Shown here: one piece after another, positions 10,019-15,951 of the stretch
Position numbering within the stretch: position 1 is the first letter of the stretch
Layout: every line of letters starts with the position of its first letter
NCBI GenBank assembly: GCA_963801855.1
Contig: CAWDGK010000004.1
Span: 248,001 to 312,000, forward strand
DNA from: JACDAN01 sp963801855
Lineage (GTDB): Bacteria > Actinomycetota > Thermoleophilia > Gaiellales > Gaiellaceae
DNA: 64,000 nt
Reading direction: 5' to 3'
Made by a program: the position numbers and the translations under genes
Notes under the pieces: generated by a model
Told to the model about the DNA's origin: nothing
Database searches by the model: none
Seen by the model: only the letters and a program-made list of their open reading frames with translations

Positions 10019-10684
10019 GGCGCGGTCGCCTCCGCGAGGACGCGATAGAGGGGCTCGAGGGCCGGCTTTCGCTGCCCGATTGCCGCAAGGTGGCGCTCAA
10101 CCGTCTCGCGATCTCCGCGCGCGATCGGCCCGGTGAGCTCGAAGCCGTTCTCGATCACGCGACGCATCAACGGTTCGAGGCCCTCCGGTGGTGCACCGAC
10201 CTCCAGGAAGAGCGCCGTCGCCGCGCGGTGCAGCGTGACGAGGTAGTTGGAAGCGATCACGGCGCCAGCGTGGTAGAGAGCGCGATCGGCGTCGGCGAGG
10301 TCGAATGGCTGGAGGCCGAGGACCCGTGCGAGCTCATGGCCGATTCTCCGGCCCTCGTCGCTTTCGGCCGTGACTGCGGCATGCGCTCCGTCGAGCTGCG
10401 CCGGCGCACCCGATCGATCGAAGGTCTGGCAGCGGGTGGAGCCCGAACCGGCGCCCATGCGAGCCGAGCGCCGAGAGCGGCGTCGCGCCACTCGTATGCC
10501 CGACCCATTGGGACATGACGAGTGTCTGACACTCGGCGGTGGCGGCGATCGCAGCGTCCGGTACGCACAACAGGACGATTTCTGCGCCTTCGGCGCGCAG
10601 CTCGACGCCCCGCTCCTCCAGGCGGGCGGCGACGGCCGAGCCGACACGGCCACGGCCGATCACGTTGACGCTTCTGATCACCAT
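10015..10684 (-). CDS. Rossmann-fold/DUF2520 protein (COG5495-like), apparent frameshift
   Basis: The N-terminal frame gives a dinucleotide-binding motif SVNVIGRGRVGSAVAARL, then ECQTLVMSQWVGHTSGATPL; the C-terminal frame gives QTFDRSG, DGAHAAVTAE, and the DUF2520 helical region ALYHAGAVIASNYLVTLH. The family motif HPLQTF is split between frames at 10428-10430 (CTGCCAG where CTGCAG would restore it), so one extra C separates the halves. DUF2520 proteins often adjoin panC/panB and are suspected ketopantoate-reductase-like oxidoreductases; that role is inference. REP copy 4 lies in the N-terminal half. A promoter with -35 ACTTGA, a 17-nt spacer and -10 TACACT lies at about 10750-10722. Confidence 0.75.
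10520..10534 (+). repeat. REP-like palindrome copy 4, inside the DUF2520 gene
   Basis: GAGTGTCTGACACTC preceded by CATTGGGACATGAC. On the minus strand it encodes part of ECQTLVMSQW, just before the conserved GHTSG motif. Confidence 0.8.
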
Positions 10685-10721
10685 TCGCTCCAGTTCCGGG
10701 TCGGATACCGGGCAGAGAGCC

Positions 10722-10750
10722 AGTGTAGCTCCGAGTGAGGTAGCTCAAGT
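10722..10750 (-). promoter_or_regulatory. Promoter of the DUF2520-panC-panB operon
   Basis: Minus-strand -10 TACACT (10727-10722) and -35 ACTTGA (10750-10745) with a 17-nt spacer, giving a leader of roughly 30 nt to ATG 10684. Confidence 0.5.
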
Positions 10751-10754
10751 GAGT

Positions 10755-10848
10755 GAACTTCCCCAAGCACGGGGGACTCCCGGTCGATAGCCGGGTCAGG
10801 GGGAAAGCGGCGCAGAGCCCTGCGAACGCCGGGGAGAGAGGTCGAGGA
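10755..10848 (+). promoter_or_regulatory. Structured 5' leader, possible c-di-AMP (ydaO-type) riboswitch relative
   Basis: Successive stems: CCCC...GGGG around 10759-10774, CCCGG TCGATAG CCGGG, and GGCG...CGCC before the start. The string GCACGGGGGAC followed by a hairpin and AGGGGGAAAGC resembles the core of actinobacterial ydaO riboswitches upstream of secreted cell-wall proteins. The leader looks shorter than the full ydaO consensus, so this is a weak, testable proposal only. Confidence 0.25.
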
Positions 10849-12450
10849 ATGAGGAGAGCACTTCTTTTGGCTACCGCCGTTGCCGCGATCGTCGCGGTCC
10901 CGAACGCGGCAGCCGCGTCCTTCACCGGCGTCGCCGTTGCCAAGGATTCGAAGAGACAAGCTGCCGTGGTCGTCACGGCAGGCACGGCACGGACCGTGCG
11001 CCTAGCCGGGCGCTTCGGCCGGGTTCGGCTCGGGCAGCGAGTGGCGGTCACCGCCTCGCGCCGGCCGGACGGTACGTTCGACGCCCAGCGGGTCAGGACC
11101 GTCGGTCGCGCAAAACGCGCACGCTTCGGCGCCGTGGTCGTCAAGCAGGATCGAGCGCAGCGTCGCGTGATTCTCTCGGCGGGCGGCAGCGTCTTCGCCG
11201 TCGGCCAGCGTGGTGGTCGCGCGTTTGCGTCGGTCAGCGCCGGCGCGCTGACCCCCGGGGATCGCGTGGTCGTGAGCATCGGCCTGTCGGCTGCCGCAAC
11301 CTGGTCAACGGGGATGCAGGAGACCGGGCGCTCCAAGCTGGTAGAGCTCGAGGGGATCTTCCTCGCGACCAAGGACGACGGGTTCGAGATCGCGGTCGTC
11401 GAACGAGGCGCCGTGCATGTCGAGGTGCCGGAGGGCGCAGTTCTCCCGGACTTCGAGGCCGGTGACCAGGTGAGCATGGTCGTTCTGATCGGCAAAGACG
11501 GAAGCTTCACGTTCATCCGAGGTAACGACGAGAGCGAGAAGCGCCCGGAGAAGCCGCATCACAAGGAAGGCGTCGAGGCCCATGGCGTCCTCGCCGAGAA
11601 GGCGCCGTACGCAATCGCCGTCCGCACCGAGGGCGACACGAAGGTCGAGTGCGCCGTCCCGTCCGGGATGGACCTCTCGCTCTTCCGGGTCGGCGAGCGC
11701 GTGAAGATCCACTGTGTCTCACGCGAGAACCGTGACGTCCTGATCAAGATCCATTCGAACTACGGCTGGGTCAAGGCCGACGGCACCGGCGAGCTATCCG
11801 TCCACGGCGCCCTCACAAAGGGCTCGGGCAGCATCTCCGTGCGCCGCGAGGACGGGATGAGCGTCTCGTGCTCCGTGCCGAACGGGGTCGACCTCTCGCC
11901 GTTCCGCTCGGGTGAGCGCGTGAAGGTCCATTGCCACCTCGGAGAGGGCGGCTTCGTGTTCGGGTCGATCTCCTCCGACTCGGCGTCGCTCGACGAGGAC
12001 GGGGTTCTGCGCGTGCACGCCTCCGGCCTGTTACAGGCACGCAGTGGCGCGCCGGTCACGGTTCGGCGCCCGGACGGGTCGATGTTCTCGTGCAACGCGC
12101 CGGCCGACTTCGACCTCTCGTACTTCTCGATCGGCGAGTCGGTCAGCCTCACTTGCCGCGTGGACGGCGGAGTGAGCAGCTTGCTGAAAGCTCGTTCGGA
12201 GCGTTACGAGGTCGGTGCGGACGGTTCCGTGGCGGTCTACCTCCACGGGACGCTCGACGCCAAGACGGACACGTCGGTGACGGTTCGCGGAAGCGACAAT
12301 CACCTGGTTACGTGTTCGGTCCCGGCGGGTACAAACCTGAGTGCGTTCGGGGTCGGTACCACCGTGAAGATGCATTGCCAAAAGCTTGGCGGCGAACTTC
12401 GGCTGCAGTACCTCAAGTCGGAGAGCGCCGTCATCGAGATCGGGCACTAA
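10849..12450 (+). CDS. Secreted protein with four ~75-aa cysteine-containing repeats, function unknown
   Basis: 533 residues from ATG 10849, with a signal peptide MRRALLLATAVAAIVAVPNAAAA. The first half (to ~235) is beta-rich with OB-like patterns (VRLGQRVAVTAS, LTPGDRVVVSIG). A charged His-rich linker (EKRPEKPHHKEG) follows. Then come four repeats starting near residues 243, 317, 387 and 464; each has H-G/A-L, a VRxxDG-type strand, C-xVP-xGxDLSxFxxGExVK-x-HC, giving two Cys per repeat (CxVP and HC). The paired cysteines suggest intra-repeat disulfides outside the cell. I do not recognise the family; a DUF5666-like OB fold is possible. It diverges from the pan operon. Confidence 0.7.
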   Translation: MRRALLLATAVAAIVAVPNAAAASFTGVAVAKDSKRQAAVVVTAGTARTVRLAGRFGRVRLGQRVAVTASRRPDGTFDAQRVRTVGRAKRARFGAVVVKQDRAQRRVILSAGGSVFAVGQRGGRAFASVSAGALTPGDRVVVSIGLSAAATWSTGMQETGRSKLVELEGIFLATKDDGFEIAVVERGAVHVEVPEGAVLPDFEAGDQVSMVVLIGKDGSFTFIRGNDESEKRPEKPHHKEGVEAHGVLAEKAPYAIAVRTEGDTKVECAVPSGMDLSLFRVGERVKIHCVSRENRDVLIKIHSNYGWVKADGTGELSVHGALTKGSGSISVRREDGMSVSCSVPNGVDLSPFRSGERVKVHCHLGEGGFVFGSISSDSASLDEDGVLRVHASGLLQARSGAPVTVRRPDGSMFSCNAPADFDLSYFSIGESVSLTCRVDGGVSSLLKARSERYEVGADGSVAVYLHGTLDAKTDTSVTVRGSDNHLVTCSVPAGTNLSAFGVGTTVKMHCQKLGGELRLQYLKSESAVIEIGH

Positions 12451-12468
12451 CCGCAAGAGTGCCCGCAG

Positions 12469-12503
12469 GGCGGGGGCCGGTCGGCCGCAGCCTGGCCCCC
12501 GCC
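12469..12503 (+). terminator. Strong stem-loop after the secreted repeat protein
   Basis: GGCGGGGGCC (12469-12478) and GGCCCCCGCC (12494-12503) form a perfect 10-bp GC stem around a 15-nt loop, 19 nt after the stop codon. Confidence 0.65.
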
Positions 12504-12555
12504 ACCTATCTTCGCCTCGCTCGCGGAACGGGCAGAGCCCGTCCCGCGGCGACGG

Positions 12556-12561
12556 TAGGAT
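12556..12561 (+). promoter_or_regulatory. Candidate -10 (TAGGAT) of the FmdB gene
   Basis: Seven nt before ATG 12569; no SD sequence. Confidence 0.45.
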
Positions 12562-12568
12562 GAGGCTC

Positions 12569-12787
12569 ATGCCGATCTACGAGTACGTCTGCATGCAGTG
12601 CGAGTCGCACTTCGAGGAGCTCGTCCGGAACGGGGCGAAGCCCGACTGTCCCGAGTGCGGGACGGCCGACGTCCGCAAGCAGCTCTCGGTGTTCTCGGCC
12701 CATGGCAGCTCGACCCAGACGAGCATCGGAACCGCGCCCACGCCCCGCAGCGGCGGTTGCTGCGGCGGTTCCTGCGGTTGCGGCTAG
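12569..12787 (+). CDS. FmdB/CxxC_CxxC-type zinc-ribbon protein
   Basis: 72 residues. MPIYEYVCMQCESHFEELV followed by CPECGTADVRKQL is the standard FmdB-family zinc ribbon (CxxC...CxxC). The C-terminus is a Gly/Cys-rich tail (GGCCGGSCGCG) that could bind additional metal. FmdB-like proteins are named as putative regulators, but the function is unproven. The ATG chosen gives the canonical MPIYEY start. Confidence 0.85.
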   Translation: MPIYEYVCMQCESHFEELVRNGAKPDCPECGTADVRKQLSVFSAHGSSTQTSIGTAPTPRSGGCCGGSCGCG

Positions 12788-12804
12788 CCGTCCTGCCCAC
12801 GTCG

Positions 12805-12810
12805 TAGACT
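12805..12810 (+). promoter_or_regulatory. Candidate -10 (TAGACT) of the uracil-DNA glycosylase gene
   Basis: Eight nt before ATG 12819; no SD sequence. Confidence 0.5.
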
Positions 12811-12818
12811 CGTCGACC

Positions 12819-13454
12819 ATGGAAGCCCTCGCGGCGTACGCGGCTCAGGTCGAGGCCTGCACACGCTGCCGTCTCGCAACTGGCCGCTCGCAGGTGGTCT
12901 TCGGCGCCGGAGACCCGCATGCCGACCTGATGTTCGTCGGAGAAGCCCCAGGCTTCCACGAGGACAAGCAGGGTATCCCGTTCGTGGGTCAGGCCGGGAA
13001 GCTGCTCGACAAGCTGCTCGCCGGGATCGGCCTCGAGCGCTCGGAGGTCTACATCGCCAACGTGCTCAAGTGCCGGCCGCCCGGGAACCGCGATCCGCAG
13101 CCGGACGAGATCGAGTCCTGCGAGCCTCATCTCTTCAAGCAGATCGAGCTGATCCAGCCGCGGGTGGTCGCGACCCTCGGGAACTTCGCAACCAAGCTCC
13201 TGTCAGGGAAGCCGACCGGGATCACCCGCGTGCACGGGCAGGAGCAGGAGGTCACTCTCGGCGGCAACCGTGTGCTGCTCTACCCGCTCTATCACCCCGC
13301 GGCTGCGCTCTACACGCCCGCGATGCTCAACATCCTCCAGGAGGACTTCCGGCGGCTCCCGGACCTCATGGGCAGCTCGGCGGCGGTTCGGGAGCCCGAA
13401 CCTGAGCCGGTTCTGGCGGTGCCGCAGCCGGCCGTGCAGCTCGGGCTCTTCTAG
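12819..13454 (+). CDS. Uracil-DNA glycosylase, family 4-like (Fe-S)
   Basis: 211 residues. It removes uracil from DNA to start base-excision repair. Motif A is GEAPGFHEDKQGIPFVG, with the GxxPG and GxPFVG pattern of families 4/5; the C-terminal motif is YPLYHPAAALY. The cysteines CTRC near residue 15 and KCRPPGNRDP plus ESCEPHL match the four [4Fe-4S] ligands of family 4 enzymes. The tail (EPEPEPVLAVPQPAVQLGLF) ends in QLGLF, a short motif resembling the C-terminal sliding-clamp-binding peptides (QxxLF) of bacterial repair proteins. The clamp-binding role is inference. Confidence 0.9.
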   Translation: MEALAAYAAQVEACTRCRLATGRSQVVFGAGDPHADLMFVGEAPGFHEDKQGIPFVGQAGKLLDKLLAGIGLERSEVYIANVLKCRPPGNRDPQPDEIESCEPHLFKQIELIQPRVVATLGNFATKLLSGKPTGITRVHGQEQEVTLGGNRVLLYPLYHPAAALYTPAMLNILQEDFRRLPDLMGSSAAVREPEPEPVLAVPQPAVQLGLF

Positions 13455-13485
13455 ACCGGGCCGAACCGCCGCACACCCCGAGCTT

Positions 13486-13491
13486 TACCCT
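13486..13491 (+). promoter_or_regulatory. Candidate -10 (TACCCT) of tsaE
   Basis: Six nt before ATG 13498; no SD sequence. Confidence 0.4.
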
Positions 13492-13497
13492 CAGGGC

Positions 13498-13908
13498 ATG
13501 GAGATGGAGTCCTCGTCACCCGAGGAGACCGAGGCGGTCGGCGCTCGCATTGCCGAGAGGCTCCAGCCGGACGACGTCGTCACGCTCTCCGGCGATCTCG
13601 GCTCGGGTAAGACGACCTTCGTCCGCGGCGCCTGCCGCGCCCTCGGCGTCGAGGGCCCGGTGACGAGCCCGACGTACACCATCGGGCACCGGTACAAGGG
13701 CCGAATCGACGTGTCCCACCTGGATCTCTACCGGTTCGACGGCGTCTCGCCGGCGGAGTGGGGCGACCTCGAGCCGTACTTCGAGGGCGCCGTCTGCTTC
13801 GTCGAATGGCCGGAGGCCGGAGCCGATGTGCTTCCTCCGCTGCGCCTGACGATCCAGCTCGCACACGCAGGCGAGAACACCCGGACGATCACGGTGACGG
13901 AGTGCTGA
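13498..13908 (+). CDS. tsaE: tRNA t6A synthesis ATPase TsaE
   Basis: 136 residues. TsaE is the P-loop ATPase of the bacterial threonylcarbamoyl-adenosine complex. Walker A GDLGSGKTTFVRG, switch I SPTYTIGHRY, the HLDLYR motif and the late FVEWPE motif are all present. The stop overlaps the start of tsaB. This begins a coupled cluster tsaE-tsaB-rimI-tsaD, which lacks only tsaC (Sua5), expected elsewhere. Confidence 0.95.
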   Translation: MEMESSSPEETEAVGARIAERLQPDDVVTLSGDLGSGKTTFVRGACRALGVEGPVTSPTYTIGHRYKGRIDVSHLDLYRFDGVSPAEWGDLEPYFEGAVCFVEWPEAGADVLPPLRLTIQLAHAGENTRTITVTEC

Positions 13909-14498
13909 TCCTCGCGTTCGACACTGCCACCGACTCCGCGACGAGCGCCCTCGTCTGGGACGGCGAGGTGCTCGGCGAGCAGATCTCCCGGCCGCTGACC
14001 GTCCTCGAGGATCTGGACGCGCTCCTTCGACGCGGCGGCGTTCGTGACTCCCAGGTCGAGGGAATAGCCGTCGGGATCGGCCCGGGAAGCTTCACGGGGC
14101 TGCGCATGGGGCTGATCACCGCTCGCACGCTCGCCTTCGCGTGGGGGACGGGCCTTGCCGGAGTCTCGACGCTCGACGCGCTTGCGGCAGGCGCCCCGAA
14201 CGCGGTCCCCGTCATCGACGCGCGGCGCCGGGAGGTGTTCGCGCTCGTGGACGGGCGCCCGTCCGTACTCGCTCCCGCAGACCTCCCGGTGGAAGCGGGC
14301 CGGTCGTACGTGGGTGACGGTGCCGTGCGATATCGCGAGGAGCTCGAGGCGCGCGGAGGCGAGGTTCCACCCGACGGCAGCGAGCTCCATCTTCCACGGG
14401 CCCGGTTCCACGCGCAGCTCTCAGGGGACTTCGATGCACCTGAGCTCGTCGAGCCGATGTACCTTCGTATTCCGGACGTGGATCGAGCAAGGACGTGA
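13902..14498 (+). CDS. tsaB: tRNA t6A synthesis protein TsaB
   Basis: 198 residues from GTG 13902 (VLILAFDTATDSAT). The ASKHA fold is shown by AFDTATDS, AVGIGPGSFTGLRMGL and VPVIDARRREVFALV. TsaB is a catalytically silent partner that scaffolds TsaD and TsaE. It is somewhat short between strands 3 and 4 (QISRPLTVLEDLDALL), where most TsaB proteins carry an AHSELLLP-like motif. It overlaps tsaE by 7 nt and rimI by 4 nt. Confidence 0.9.
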   Translation: MLILAFDTATDSATSALVWDGEVLGEQISRPLTVLEDLDALLRRGGVRDSQVEGIAVGIGPGSFTGLRMGLITARTLAFAWGTGLAGVSTLDALAAGAPNAVPVIDARRREVFALVDGRPSVLAPADLPVEAGRSYVGDGAVRYREELEARGGEVPPDGSELHLPRARFHAQLSGDFDAPELVEPMYLRIPDVDRART

Positions 14499-14965
14499 GC
14501 ATCGAGCTTCGCTCCCTCACCCTGGCCGACCTCGCCGCCATCGAGCGGATCGAGCGCCGTGCCTACCCGACGCCGTGGTCGCGCTCGATGTTCGCCGGCG
14601 AGATCGCGAAGCAGTCGTCGATCTGTGTCGGTGCAGTCGATCATGACGACGAGGGGCGCCTCGTCGGCTACATGATCATCTCTCGCTACGCCGACGCCTG
14701 GCATGTCATGAACATCGCCGTGGACGACGACTACCGGCGCCGCGGGATCGCGACAAAGCTCCTGACCCGTCTCTTCGAGGTGACGGAAAGCGACGACCGA
14801 CGGGGATACACCCTCGAGGTGCGTGTCTCCAACGGAGACGCGATCAAGCTCTACGAAGGCCTCGGTTTCGTGGCCCGCGGGATCAGGCGCGGCTACTACA
14901 CGGATAACCGCGAGGACGCACTGATCATGTGGAAGGACCCGCTCCGCGAACGCGCCTCGGCGTGA
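14495..14965 (+). CDS. rimI: Ribosomal protein S18-alanine N-acetyltransferase
   Basis: 156 residues of GNAT fold. TPWSRSMFAGEI near residue 27 is typical of RimI; the acetyl-CoA loop is VDDDYRRRGIATKLL; EVRVSNGDAIKLYEGLGFVARGIRRGYYTDNREDALIMW is the diagnostic C-terminal signature with the catalytic Tyr/Glu region. The start GTG overlaps the tsaB stop (GTGA). Confidence 0.9.
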   Translation: MSIELRSLTLADLAAIERIERRAYPTPWSRSMFAGEIAKQSSICVGAVDHDDEGRLVGYMIISRYADAWHVMNIAVDDDYRRRGIATKLLTRLFEVTESDDRRGYTLEVRVSNGDAIKLYEGLGFVARGIRRGYYTDNREDALIMWKDPLRERASA

Positions 14966-15951
14966 TCCTCGGCATAGAAACCTCCTGCGACGAGACGGCT
15001 GTGGCGCTCGTCACGGACGACGGCCGCATCCTCTCGAACGTGGTCTCCTCCCAGGCCGAGCTGCATTCCCGCTACGGAGGCGTCGTGCCGGAAGTCGCGT
15101 CTCGTCATCACCTCGAACTGCTGCTTCCGGCCGTCCGGCAAGCCCTTGCGGAGGCAGACGCGAAGCTCGTAGACGTGGACCGGGTCGCTGTCACTCAGGG
15201 ACCCGGCCTGGTCGGAGCCCTGCTCATCGGGGTCTCGGCCGCAAAGGCCCTGGCCTGGGCGTGTCGGCTGCCCCTCGTTCCGGTCAACCATCTGCACGGA
15301 CATGTCGCTTCCCTTTTCCTGGCTGTGGACGGAGTGTCAGACACTCGTCATGGCCGCGGGGGACAGGTCGAGCCGCCGTTTCTCTGTCTGCTTGCGAGCG
15401 GAGGCCACACGCTGCTCCTCGACGTCCGCGACCACTCGACGTTCGAGGTGCTCGGCACCACGATCGACGACGCGGCGGGCGAGGCCTTCGACAAGGGCGC
15501 CCGGATGCTGGGCCTCGGCTACCCGGGCGGCGTCGAGATAGATCGGCTCGCGCAGAACGGCGATCCTGAGGCGTTCTCGTTCCCGGTCGCACGCGTCCCC
15601 GGCCTCGACTTCTCGTTCTCCGGACTGAAGACCGCACTGCTCTACGTGGTGCGGGACCTCGGTGAAGCGGAGACCGCGCGGCGGCGTTCCGATCTAGCCG
15701 CGTCCTACCAGCGCGCCATCGTGCGGGCGCTCGTGGAGCGAACCCACGCGGCCGCCGGGTCGATCGGAGCGGAGCGGACCGCCGTGGTCGGCGGGGTGGC
15801 CGCGAACTCCGAGCTGCGGGACGCGCTCTCGGGCGCAGCCCTCGCCCCTTTGGCTCTCTGCACGGACAACGCCGCCATGATCGCGTCGGCGGCTCGGTTC
15901 GTCGACCCGATTCCCTATCCTCGCTACCTTGCGCTGGACGCCTTCGCCTGA
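14962..15951 (+). CDS. tsaD: tRNA N6-adenosine threonylcarbamoyltransferase TsaD with REP-encoded insertion
   Basis: 329 residues from GTG 14962 (VILGIETSCDETAVAL). The Fe/Zn-binding histidines are in NHLHGHVAS, with the usual SGGHTLLL and DDAAGEAFDKGARMLGLGYPGG motifs and a late VVGGVAANSELR and CTDNAAMIA. Between HGHVAS and LLASGGH there is an extra stretch including GVSDTRHGRGG, which coincides with REP palindrome copy 5 (15332-15346) and its flank. Relative to my recollection of actinobacterial TsaD proteins this loop is about 11 residues longer. The gene remains open. Confidence 0.93.
   Translation: MILGIETSCDETAVALVTDDGRILSNVVSSQAELHSRYGGVVPEVASRHHLELLLPAVRQALAEADAKLVDVDRVAVTQGPGLVGALLIGVSAAKALAWACRLPLVPVNHLHGHVASLFLAVDGVSDTRHGRGGQVEPPFLCLLASGGHTLLLDVRDHSTFEVLGTTIDDAAGEAFDKGARMLGLGYPGGVEIDRLAQNGDPEAFSFPVARVPGLDFSFSGLKTALLYVVRDLGEAETARRRSDLAASYQRAIVRALVERTHAAAGSIGAERTAVVGGVAANSELRDALSGAALAPLALCTDNAAMIASAARFVDPIPYPRYLALDAFA
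15332..15346 (-). repeat. REP-like palindrome copy 5, inside tsaD
   Basis: GAGTGTCAGACACTC on the plus strand, i.e. copies 1-4 in reverse orientation. On the minus strand it is preceded by TGTCCCCCGCGGCCATGAC, matching the extended unit seen at copy 6. Confidence 0.8.
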
